Origin: Asparagopsis taxiformis
Lineage: Eukaryota; Rhodophyta; Florideophyceae; Bonnemaisoniales; Bonnemaisoniaceae
Length of the DNA stretch: 34,117 nt
Assembly (NCBI GenBank): GCA_030407315.1
Contig: JALQPE010000373.1
Span: 1 to 34,117 of the forward strand
Reading direction: 5' to 3'
Shown here: positions 8,465 through 17,787 of the stretch, piece by piece
Position numbering within the stretch: position 1 is the first letter of the stretch
How the letters are laid out: each line of letters begins with the position of its first letter
Position numbers and translations under genes: made by a program
Notes under the pieces: model-generated
Database searches by the model: none
What the model saw: only the letters and a program-made list of their open reading frames with translations
Told to the model about the DNA's origin: nothing

Positions 8465-10042
8465 CTGAGTGAGTCTATTTTGGATGTCCTGGTTGCTTTT
8501 GCCCTCCCTCCTGATGCCAAGTCTGTGTCTGTTGAAGTTAGGCGTGCTGCTATTGAAGTTCAATTGCTAAGGTCCTACCGAGCGTATGAAGTATCCAATC
8601 TCACCATGTCAGTTGGGAGTAGATTGCTCAACTGTTCTGCATTAACAGCAGAGTTGCAGTTCCGTTTTGTGAAAGCCGAACATACTGCTCCTGTGTCTGT
8701 AGTACGATCAATGAAAGGAACGGGTAATGGCCAACTGCAAGTTCCAAAGGGAATCTCGTCTTTCGATTCTGCAGATAATCTCTCTTATGCAAATGGAGGC
8801 ATTTCTGATAAGTCGGAAAGTGAGCCGTATAGGAGAGGATTAATGGCAGCATTTGATAACTGGTCATCTATGGAAGCAGAATTTGACATGATTCTTGAAC
8901 AGCACGCAAATTCTGCAAAAGCAGTTCAGCCCAGGAATGTCAATGTGATGACAGTCTTGTTACGATGGGATGAAAGTGCGCCGGGTAATACAACCGATAC
9001 AGCAAAGTACAAAGAATCTTCGAAAGAGGGGAAATAGACAGGCCGTAATGATACCCTACGTGATCCATTAGCGTCCGAAGTATTGGTGAGCCAAAGCTTG
9101 TCAGCCTTTTGTCGCGCAAAGGCCAGTCGAATGGAATTGTCGTCAAGAGCCGGGCTCAAGACGATATCCTTTATTGTCGCTCCTACCCCATCAAGTGAAT
9201 CTGTGACTTATCCTGGATTCTACACGTTCCGGGTACAGGATAATTTTAATGAGGACCCTATATTCCGACATATTGATCCTCCTATGGCGTTCCAGCTTGA
9301 GTTGTCTCGCTTATCCAACTTTTCGATTACTCGCTTTGACTATCCTACGCGTTCTGTGCATGTGTTCTTCGCTCAAGACAAGTCTAATACTCGGAAGAAG
9401 AGAAGTGAAGATTCTTCGAAATCTGCAAAAAGCCCCCTCTCAATGAAAGTGTCTCTGATGGCTCCCGTACGAAGCGAACCGGACAACATCTGTATCCTGG
9501 GTCATCCAAGGCAGAGTCTACAGATAGTTTGCAAAGCGGGAAACCAGCCCCAGGGATGCCAGATGCGAAGAAACCAACTAGATCTGATCGGGATATCGAT
9601 GCAAGATTTTTTGTCCGAGCTGTTATCAGACTGGCTAATATCTTTGCCTCTTCAAATGCTGGTGCCATTGTATCGATCCCCGACGCGGAAAGAACTTTTG
9701 TCGAGGCTCTAGATGCAGTAGAAATGGCAAGTTGCGATCGTCGATTCCGGAGAACCGATTTCAACCATATTTTCCTCAATGTGATTCCGCCTGTCAAGGT
9801 AGAGATTGATGACATTGAGGCCCTTTGCCGTCGAATGTTCCAACGATATGCGAATCGATGCTGCAGTCTGCGAGTATTTGTTGTAGAGATCAACGTCTCC
9901 ACATTCATGAACAATGGGATCATACCCACATCTGTTATTCCGCTTCGATTCCTTCTCTTCAACCCAACCGGTCATATGTTGAAAGTGGAAAGTTACTTTG
10001 AGACAACGGATCCGAGCTCAGGCGAAGAAAGGTTGATTTCGG
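8465..10042 (+). pseudogene. Acetyl-CoA carboxylase central-region fragment inserted in the PFK gene
   Basis: Homomeric acetyl-CoA carboxylase makes malonyl-CoA; its central region joins the biotin carrier to the carboxyltransferase. This segment encodes, in family order, EVRRAAIEVQLLRSYRAYEV, RRGLMAAFDNW, YPGFYTFRVQDNF, FRHIDPPMAFQLELSRLSNF, DIDARFFVRAVIR, RTDFNHIFLNVIPP and IPLRFLLFNPTG, which matches the eukaryotic ACC central region closely. It has one in-frame TAG (9035-9037) and one frameshift near 9480-9530. Biotin carboxylase, biotinyl and carboxyltransferase domains are absent. The left junction follows PFK codon GGC at 8462-8464; the right junction precedes GGTACCCAT at 10043. No target-site duplication or terminal repeat is visible at the junctions, and about two PFK codons (GD of GGDGT) seem lost. 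That fits end-joining of a filler fragment better than transposition. Confidence 0.8.
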
Positions 10043-10986
10043 GGTACCCATCGTGGTGCTGTGAAGATTTTTGAAGAACTCAGGGCCCGCCGCTATTTGG
10101 CTGCAGTAGTAGGTATCCCGAAAACAATTGATAATGACATTGCGTTGATAGACAAGTCCTTTGGATTTGACACAGCAGTGGAAGAAGCGCAACGAAGCAT
10201 CAAGTGTGCAAAAATAGAGGCAAGGAGTGCACTTAACGGAATAGGACTCGTGAAACTTATGGGTAGACACTCGGGTCAGATTGCAATGTTTTCTACGCTC
10301 GCATCTAGGGATGTAGATTGCTGCCTCATTCCTGAGGTCAAATTCGAACTGGAAGGTAAGTGTGGTCTTTTCCAGTACATTGAGGATATGATACGATCGA
10401 AGGGGCACATGGTCATTGGGATTGCCGAAGGTGCCGGGCTAGAACTTGTAGAGAAAGAACAGGTCACCACTGGCTTTGACGCGTCAGGGAATAAGCACTT
10501 GCCCGACGTCGGTCCGTGGTTCAAGGATAAGATTAACGGGGATTTTAAGAAGCGTGGAAGGGAGATCAATTTGAAGCTCATCGATCCTACCTACGAAATT
10601 CGCTCCGTCCCTGCTAATGCCAGCGACAATTTGCATTGCTCACTTCTTGCACAAAGCGCTGTTCACGGTGCCACGTACGGCTTTTCAGGGTTTCCGTTGG
10701 ATTGATCAACACACTTTTCGTTCTCATCCCCATGGAGGAAATTTACCATCGCGGACGAACGAAAGTGGATGTGAAAAGCCGAATGTGGCAACGTGTGATT
10801 TCAACAACCCATCAACCACGTCTCTCGGCCGTCTCTCCCTACAAGAAGGATTCGACTGTAACTAGTGCGATGGAAGACGTCAGCATAACTGCTAAAGAAC
10901 AGATGGTAACGATAACGGCGCCGGCGGACGGTGAGCCGGCCATCGAGGAGCCATACGAAGACGAACAAGTGAAGGCAACGTCTTGA
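10043..10986 (+). pseudogene. Plant-type ATP-dependent 6-phosphofructokinase, 3' part (frameshifted)
   Basis: PFK resumes with GTHRGA and runs through the substrate-binding GIPKTIDND block, [33 protein letters not shown] and AEGAG, all hallmark plant-type PFK motifs. At about 10691-10698 the frame breaks: the SGF of [12 protein letters not shown] runs to a premature TGA at 10703. The natural continuation ([16 protein letters not shown], then RMWQRVISTTHQP) lies in the next frame and ends at 10986 with an acidic tail. One extra T in the TTT run at 10691-10693 would join them. The two PFK halves are in the same frame across the ACC insert. Together with the stop at 7808 this locus cannot encode active PFK, so a functional copy must exist elsewhere (inference). 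Confidence 0.8.
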
Positions 10987-11376
10987 CTGTGTAAGAGGGA
11001 TTTTGAAGTGCCGGAGTAGCGAGGATACTGATAGCGGTTTACGTTTTATGTAGGCTGGACATACAATAATCCAAATGTTGGAATGTACACAAGCATGATT
11101 TGCCTATTCTCATGTGTTGCTTCGAAAAATGTTCTGCCGTAAGCTTCTCTTGCTACTGGAGGCAAACCTATCCAAGTCGTTTTCTAGTGAGTGCATGCCG
11201 ACGCACGGAGAGAACCTGACACGCACGCAATCAAGTTTTTGTGCTCTTGTCTGCACCGACCGCTAGAAATCGGTTCCATTTGGTAGATGAGCGAATCTTC
11301 GTTCAAAAAAAGGAGTTTGAGGGATCCCCGCTCGTCGACGAGCAACGAATTGGGGATGAGGTGTATAGTTGAGCGC
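10987..11376. other. Intergenic space between convergent PFK relic and CorA gene
   Basis: About 390 bp, tail to tail. The short plus-strand open frame starting at 11287 overlaps the CorA 3' end and is a shadow. I see no promoter-like or structured element. Confidence 0.5.
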
Positions 11377-12414
11377 TCACATCCAGCCCTTCTTCCGAAA
11401 AACTACAATCTGAAGCAACACCAAAACAGCCACAATGACCCAGAAAATGCTGTAACTCCACTTGCCGAGCAGTTCGGGCATGTATTTGAAATTCATCCCT
11501 TCAATGCCAGCAAGAAAGGTCAATGGCACAAATATTGTGGTGACTATTGTTAGCGTCTGCATAACTTCCTGCATTCGATTGTTTTGTCTCGCCAGTTGTA
11601 GTTCCAGTAGGGAATGAGCGCACAGCCGGTAACTCTCCAAAACGTCTAGAATGAACAACAAAATTTCTTGCGCATCCCGCAAATGTCTACTTGAATGTTC
11701 TGAAAGCCATTGTTCCGACAGCATGGAGAGCGTCATGAGGCAGTGGCGCAATGGCCAGATGGTCGTTCTGAGGGCAGCAATATATCGCTTGGACTGTTTG
11801 ATACGCAACGTAACGTTGCATCTACCTTGAAACGCTAGACTCGGACTGTCTGACAAAATGATCTGTTCGAGTGTGTCCAGTTCCTCGCCTGCAAGCTCCA
11901 ACGCTGGGAAGAAGCTTTCCAGTAAGGCATGCATGAGAACGAACATCAAGTCTGAAACTTGTTTGTTTCGGACACCGTGCACATTATTGCGGAGGACGTG
12001 CAGCAATAGATCAGGTGAGTGCGTCCGCGAATTTGGACCTGACTGCACCCAAACGACCACTTTGTCCGTGCAGAGAAGTGCTTTTTGGAGTAAATTGCTC
12101 CGGACGGGGAGACGGGCAACGACAAGGAGAGTGTTCTCGTACAGTCGTACATATGGGCGTGCTGAGGGAGTTACTACGACGCGAAGAGCATCAGGATGCA
12201 GTTGATGGTGTTTTTCGAGGAGATGAGAGATGCGCGATTCAATTTGGCGGACATGGATGTAGCGCGTTGTGTATGGTGTATGCAGCACGGTCGACAGAGT
12301 AGATAGGTCGTGACAGTGAAAATGTTCAACGGTCGTGGAGTCATAGTAGCTAATGGAGATATGGTTGGACGATGTTGCGACTGGCGGAGCATGATGCTGG
12401 CAATAGAAGGTCAT
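11377..12414 (-). CDS. CorA-type magnesium/divalent cation channel, 345 aa
   Basis: CorA proteins are pentameric Mg2+ channels with a large soluble N-terminal domain and two C-terminal membrane helices. Here the signature GMN lies at residues 306-308, right after transmembrane helix 1 (about 286-304). The loop YMPELLGKWS and helix 2 (about 321-340) follow, and the protein ends in FRKKGWM, the classic CorA basic tail. A long helical domain (about 170-285) precedes them. The length of 345 aa matches bacterial-type CorA; algal and plastid forms often carry a longer N-terminal extension. The frame is intact with an ATG start. I see no clear targeting peptide. It is the only intact conserved gene in the left half of the window. 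Confidence 0.9.
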   Translation of the reverse strand: MTFYCQHHAPPVATSSNHISISYYDSTTVEHFHCHDLSTLSTVLHTPYTTRYIHVRQIESRISHLLEKHHQLHPDALRVVVTPSARPYVRLYENTLLVVARLPVRSNLLQKALLCTDKVVVWVQSGPNSRTHSPDLLLHVLRNNVHGVRNKQVSDLMFVLMHALLESFFPALELAGEELDTLEQIILSDSPSLAFQGRCNVTLRIKQSKRYIAALRTTIWPLRHCLMTLSMLSEQWLSEHSSRHLRDAQEILLFILDVLESYRLCAHSLLELQLARQNNRMQEVMQTLTIVTTIFVPLTFLAGIEGMNFKYMPELLGKWSYSIFWVIVAVLVLLQIVVFRKKGWM

Positions 12415-12844
12415 GACGACTGTTGGCGGTGTAGAGATGGACGACGAGTTCTGAAGAGAGTAGGAAAGATGGAACGGTGGCTGGCGACTTGGAACGATGG
12501 CAGAGCGGAAGTGGTGTGAGATGATTTCGTAGAAGAAGATTTACTGGTTGAACGTCTGCAATGATGCACGATATACTAGTGAGTAGATTAAATCGTTGCG
12601 GCTACTGTCTCTGACCGAGTGTCGCAGTAAAGTCGGGCATTGATCACGACATCCCAAAAGCGGAACGTGGCGTCAAAGTTGCACGTGGTGTCTGATTGTC
12701 TCCCATGAACCTTGTGATAGGTAGTTGTGACAGACTTGGCGGAAAGCAGACTTCGGCACGTGTGAATGGATGAAAACTGGACAACAACTGGCTGTACAGT
12801 AGTAAAAAGTTGATAAATTATGTGCCCATAAATCCCAAACTGCC
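12415..12844. other. Upstream region of the CorA gene
   Basis: About 430 bp between the CorA start and satellite block 3. Open frames here are short, overlap on both strands and mostly read into the satellite. I see no gene; the promoter of the CorA gene is presumably here but no specific element is recognisable. Confidence 0.4.
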
Positions 12845-13085
12845 ACCATCGCAGGTATAGTTTCAGTGTCCCAATGGCCAGATGCAATGGGCTCATTGGC
12901 TGGCAGAGCTGGCTGCTGTGCGGCCAATGGGTGCGCTGCACCTGGTTTGGAGATGTGAAAATAATACCGGGTATAGTTCCTGCGTTCCAGCGGCCAGGTG
13001 CAATGCGCTCATTGGCTGGCAGAGCTGGCTGCTGTGCGGCCAATGGGTGCGCTGCACCTGGTTCGGAGATGTGAAACTACACCCG
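12845..13085. repeat. Hairpin-unit satellite, block 3 (two ~124-bp units)
   Basis: Two nearly identical units (99% alike by eye over the stem) contain (C)CAGGTGCAATGCGCTCATTGG..., a GCAGAGCTGGCTGCTGTGCG spacer and the reverse partner CCAATGGGTGCGCTGCACCTGG. The AAAATAATACCGGGTATAG linker occurs between them. It belongs to the same family as 3605-4320 and 5160-5582. Confidence 0.85.
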
Positions 13086-13107
13086 TGGCCATGGCCAGCT
13101 GCATACA

Positions 13108-13157
13108 GCAGGTCATTTTCAGAAAACCGATTGACCGGTTTTCTGAAAATGACCTGC
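13108..13157. repeat. Stem-loop, perfect 22-bp arms, 6-nt loop
   Basis: Arms 13108-13129 and 13136-13157 are exact reverse complements, with loop ATTGAC. It sits directly beside a second palindrome at 13160-13187. Confidence 0.85.
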
Positions 13158-13159
13158 GC

Positions 13160-13187
13160 TGGCAAGAAAGGGATCCCTTTCTTGCCA
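13160..13187. repeat. Perfect 28-bp palindrome around GGATCC
   Basis: TGGCAAGAAAGGGA is followed immediately by its reverse complement. Only two bases separate it from the preceding 22-bp-arm hairpin, giving a double cruciform-forming site. Confidence 0.85.
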
Positions 13188-13195
13188 AACAGCGC

Positions 13196-15235
13196 TTAGG
13201 GCAAAACAAGTTCTGCGGGTATTGCGCTTGCGCCGAGTTCCGTCTCCATAGTCACAGGCAGCAGAAAACTATGAGGCAATGAGTAAAAATGCACGATAGA
13301 ATCAGAAAGTGCCAAAGCCAGAATCCCATTTCTTCCGACCAGGAATATATGTCTTGAATGCAACGATATTCATCCTTCTCACTTTCTACAAAGATATCAA
13401 CTGTGTATTTCGTTTTATTTCATCTCCCTCTGGCGCAATGGTGATTTCGAAACAGCACAGCCTCGCAGTAGTGTCACTATTCCGTCAGAGCACGAAAGTG
13501 AAGAAGAGAGCAGTTTTTTGCGCTACAATAGCCTTGAAATTCACTATTCAGGGAGTATGAGCAGCACCGTTCAACATAGATAGATATTTTTTCTTCGAAA
13601 TTCGCAACTGTTCGCAATTGCAGCCAGTACAAAGGCTTTTGATGAATGTCTGGAAGTAATCAGCTTACAAAAATATGTGTGCGATATATCGCCTGCCGCT
13701 TAGCAATTTCCCCTACTTCTAACATACATAATTTTAATTTCTTCTCTTTAGAATCGAGAGAACATCACACAAATCGTTGATTAGTATCATCCCCTGCATA
13801 AAGAGTAGGGTGAAATAGTGATATACGTCTTTATCTAGCTGATAAACTTTAGTAACTCATGCTGTTTATATTTTCTTACTGTTGCATCATATCGAAAACA
13901 AAATACAGAATAGTTCCCTATTTACCCAATTATAATCTGACTAGTTATCCCATTCTGGGTTCTTCAGTGAGCTTTCAGGACTACATAGATTCCTGATTGC
14001 TCTTCATGAATGAAATGGCTATGCTTCCATTATTTACTAGAAATTCCCCAGTAAAAAAACTTATGAATACGCTTCAGCATATTGCACAGTGCGTCGCAGT
14101 AATAGTCTTAGTATGGTAATCAAATTTATATTCTTGAGGAAACAGTTGTAATTCTCAATGAAATTTTCTACTTCTCTAATCTAAAGCATTTCTTAGCTGT
14201 TTCTCCTTCAGTATGCAGCTGGACATATGTCCTAGTGATATCACTACCAATAATTTTAGGTTGTTTTAACTTTGCGTAGGGACATGATTTCAATTTCTGC
14301 TAATTTCTCACGTCCAGAAAATTTGACAGATCATTCGCTGCCAAATCATCTGCCACATCATCGTCTGCCAAATCATCTGCCTTCTGGTTACGACGAGGTC
14401 ATTATGGGTGTATGAGCTGTCTATTTAAGGCAGTTGATGCGCGACGTATAGGACCATTTCATCATCTGGGTATCATGAAGATGGCAGGTAAGGCTGGTAC
14501 GTTGTCGTAGAGGTATCTTTCCCAGTTTTCCTTTCTCACCACATGCTCTCCAGGAAAGATAGTGCACTATCCATGAATATCATTCTGCACTGATCCTCTT
14601 TCTAGTCTATTGATTCGAAATGATTCTGGCACAGGGGTATTGATTGTAAGTTGGCTTGATGGAAGCTTGCAAAAATAATTCAGTGATGATGAGTTTGTTC
14701 ATTCCATTCATACTCATTTAGTTCCCATGCTTTCGATACTTTTCTATATCCGATTGCTAACTGGTTTCAGATCATTTATAGTTGTGTTTATTTGTTTCCT
14801 GTCTGAACATCACATGCTATTCCTTGTCCACCCGATGGGGTAGAACAGAAATAGCATGTCATGTTCAAACAGCAAGAAACTAGAGCTGCTTGAACATTAC
14901 TCCTAGTTGTAGAGATAGTAAGATTTTAGGTACGATAGTTCGATTTGATGAGTAGTCTAGTCTAATGATAGAACTGAAACAGTCCGTTAGGCATCGTTTT
15001 CCATGCAATATAAAAGTTTTGACGTCCTTTCAGATCACACTTGATTATCCCTATACGTTTCTATGAAGACTACCGAGAGAGATACTCCATTCTGCCCGAC
15101 ATTTCGTAGCTGGATTCCTGAACATGCGGCTGGAATGGCATTTGCACCTGATTTTATCGTCCTAAACGTCAATTGTAGGCAGTAGAAAGTATTACCGCAG
15201 GCATCATATTATACTACTTTCGTCTGTGTTTTCGG
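13196..15235. other. AT-rich gene desert
   Basis: About 2 kb with no open frame of note except an 83-codon plus-strand frame (13309-13560) that has no recognisable feature. There is a short tandem GCCAAATCATCTGCC motif near 14340-14385 and an imperfect inverted repeat at 14794-14880. Base composition is clearly more AT-rich than the gene island at 17.8-31.9 kb. Confidence 0.6.
14794..14880. repeat. Imperfect inverted repeat, arms about 28-31 bp
   Basis: 14794-14821 pairs with 14850-14880 with a few mismatches and one 3-nt bulge; the loop is about 28 nt. It looks like an older, decayed version of the perfect hairpins elsewhere in the window. Confidence 0.6.
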
Positions 15236-15434
15236 AAGTGGACGCGGACGTCCAGTCTCTCTAATACGGGTCCTAGTCGGCCCCGAGATTTACTAGAACA
15301 AATGAACGTCCGCGTCCAAAAAAAATAAAAATTTTTTGGATGCGGACGTCCACTTTCTCTAGTACATATGGCGGAATACTAGGGCCCGACATCCACTTTC
15401 TCTAGTACATATGGCGGAATACTAGGACCCGACA
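15236..15434. repeat. Direct and inverted short repeats around GGACGCGGACGTCC
   Basis: A 43-bp unit (CCACTTTCTCTAGTACATAT followed by GGCGGAATACTAGG and ACCCGACAT or GCCCGACAT) occurs twice in tandem at about 15349-15434. A diverged version precedes it at 15254. An inverted AACGTCCGCGTCCAAAAAAA / TTTTTTGGATGCGGACGTCC pair forms a stem at 15306-15352. Confidence 0.75.
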
Positions 15435-15562
15435 TCCAGTATACAATATATCAGCGAAAACCGGGAGGGAAGAAATTACAGCGGATGGTAAATTCAGGGC
15501 CCATATCGGACCGTATTTTATTCTCTCATTTACGAAACTGCTCGTATACAATACGTCTCTCT

Positions 15563-15754
15563 AGAATAGGAAATACATATCTGGTCAGAATAGGAAATAA
15601 ATACCCGGTTAGAATAGGAAATACGTATCCAGCCAGAATACGGAATACGTATCCAGCCAGAATACGAAATACGTATCCAGGCAGAATACGGAATATGTAT
15701 CCAGCCAGAATATGAAATACGTATCCAGCCGGAATACAAAATACCTGTCAGCAT
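15563..15754. repeat. 24-bp minisatellite, about 8 copies
   Basis: The unit AGAATACGAAATACGTATCC + AGCC is repeated about eight times with a few substitutions. As 24 is a multiple of three, open frames run through on both strands and give RIGNTYP/RIRNTYP-like repeats. This is a by-product of the unit length, not evidence of a gene. Confidence 0.85.
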
Positions 15755-16074
15755 ATCGTCGATCACCCATCTCCCTCACTATCGCGTTCTCCCTACCATC
15801 CGAACGCCATACACCACCATCCGCACATACTTCAAGAACCCTCACGACCTTGATTACAAAAAATCCGCTCCTTCCCAATTCCATCCCGCTTTCCTCGACA
15901 CCACCCCAGCCCATTAAATCATCAAGACATCAAACACGAACATGGTCAGCAAAATCTTACACCACTTGAAACCCACTCTCACTTCTATCGTATGCCCGAA
16001 AATATACACATACCAGAAACACCTCACAGCTTCATTCCCCATCTTCCTAGATCCCTTCTTCACTCTCCTTGAGT

Positions 16075-17140
16075 CCTGCCGTTCCTGCTTCACCACTCCT
16101 GCATCACATACACAACATCAGAATCAACCACAACAGTCAGATTCAAAAGCAACGCTTACCACGACAGATATCCTAGAAACTCCCTTACTTACCTCTCCGA
16201 GAGGATGAGTGAATCATCCATCCTACACAAAATACAAACCATGATCCAAAAACCTTGCAATGAATAATCAAAGTCAGCAGTCCATATCTTCGCAAAACAA
16301 GTCTTGGTGCTCAGTGAAACTTACCTTCTGTCATCAACATTCCTGCACCATCTACACAACATCGGAATCAACCACAACAGTCAGACCCAAAACCAACCTT
16401 CCCTCGCTGCTTACTTTCAAAACTCGCACACTTACCTTCGCTCCACACAATACACACCATGACTCAATAGGCTTCCAATGAAAAATATCGCATCAACGGA
16501 AATAGTCAGACTCAAAACCAACCTTCCCTCGCTGCTTACTTTCAAAACTCGCACACTTACCTTACCTGTTCCATCCTGCACACAATAAAAACCATAAATC
16601 ACGTAATCGTGTAGCCAAGAAAAGTAGTCAGCATTCCGCATCTTCGCACAACTGGTCTGGGCGCCCAATGTGACTTACCTTCCGTCATCACTATTCCTCC
16701 ATCACCTACGCAACATCGGAATCAATCGCAACAGTCAGATTGAAAACCAACGTTTCCCTCGCTACATACCCTGAGAACTCGCAAATGTACCTCTCATCCA
16801 TCCTACACACAATACAAACCATGATCCAAAAACCTTGCAATGAATAATAATCATAGTCAGCAGTCCATATCTTCGCAAAGCACATCTTGGCACTCAATGA
16901 AACTTACCTTCCGTCATCAACATTCCTGCATCATCTACACAACATCGGAATCAACCACAACAGTCAGACTCAAAACCAACCTTCCCTCACAGCATACTTT
17001 CAAAACTTCACGTACCTCTCTTCCATCCTCCGCTCAATACACACCATCAGTCAACAGGCTTCCCATGAAAAATATCGCATCAACGGAAATAGTCAGACTC
17101 AAAACCCACGCTTCCCTCAACGCATACCCTCGAGGGTAGA
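16075..17140. repeat. Long degenerate repeat array (units of roughly 250-330 bp)
   Basis: Blocks such as ACACAACATCGGAATCAACC, ACAACAGTCAGACTCAAAAC, TCAGCAGTCCATATCTTCGC and TGAAAAATATCGCATCAACG recur three to four times in the same order with insertions and deletions. The strand is strongly C/A rich. Small open frames here (for example 16840-17139) mirror the repeat and have no domain. It may be a satellite or the tail of a dead element. Confidence 0.75.
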
Positions 17141-17153
17141 GGATGGAACGAAG

Positions 17154-17191
17154 GTACGTGCGCGAATCTTGATCAAGATTCGCGCACGTAC
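17154..17191. repeat. Perfect 38-bp palindrome
   Basis: GTACGTGCGCGAATCTTGA is followed by its exact reverse complement, with the centre at GATC. It lies at the junction between the degenerate repeat array and the GC-richer gene island, and a 14-bp palindrome (TACCCTCGAGGGTA) lies 16 bp before it. Confidence 0.9.
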
Positions 17192-17787
17192 AAAGCAAAG
17201 TCGGTCAAAGAATATCAGTCGGTGATGAGGGCGGAGTGGAGCCTGCGGCGTCGACCGGACAGCTTTCTGCGTCCGCTTAAGTCTTGCTGTGCATACTCGA
17301 AATCATCGCCGGCAGTGAGATTGAGTATGGCCCAAGCCATGGTCTCTGAATCCCCGAACAATGAGATCCGGATCGAGAACAACGAATATAAACATATAAT
17401 CATATATATGAGAATCCATTTGCTTTCCTTACATGATCCGTGGCATATCCGCTGTAAAGCACATTCAGATTCCACGAAGTTCGGAAATAAAAAAGTTTAT
17501 TATTACAAATGAATTAATTGAAAATTCATGTCCCAGGCAGTCGTTCGTCCTTCCATGCACACGTTGCCAGCACGCAATGTGATGTAACAGTTGGAAATGA
17601 TTGAACTCTTGGTTAAATTCCACCGTTGGGATGTCAGCTGGAGTGAGCACAAAACTACTACCCACAAAACTACGAACACGTTACATTCCAAGTCTCGAAA
17701 GCACCACAAAAATAAAATTGGTCGCATCTGGACGGCACAGTCTCCCCTGTTCAGCTCGCAATCCTCCCTTTTGCGTCAAAACTCGAC
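17192..17787. other. Upstream region of the transposase gene
   Basis: About 600 bp. A minus-strand open frame at 17215-17475 (86 codons) ends in a basic SGRRKLSGRRRR segment, but nothing supports it as a gene. No clear promoter or terminal-repeat sequence for the downstream element is recognisable by eye. Confidence 0.4.

Noticed and set aside
9384..9975. Minus-strand frames of 88-192 codons across the ACC fragment
   Set aside because: The plus strand carries clear ACC family motifs; these are antisense shadows.
8464..10043. The ACC segment as a spliceosomal intron of the PFK gene
   Set aside because: It encodes ordered ACC protein motifs in the same strand sense and the junctions do not offer a clear GT...AG pair that would rejoin the GGDGT motif.
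11287..11553. 88-codon plus-strand frame overlapping the CorA 3' end
   Set aside because: The CorA GMN and tail motifs are read on the minus strand through the same bases; the plus frame has no support.
12874..13282. Several overlapping open frames of 66-105 codons on both strands
   Set aside because: They translate the hairpin satellite and adjacent palindromes; both strands and several frames are open at once, as expected from repeat composition rather than coding.
15485..15914. Repeat-protein-like frames with RIRNTYP or WIRISYSG periodicity
   Set aside because: The 24-bp minisatellite length is a multiple of three, so open frames with repeats arise automatically on both strands.
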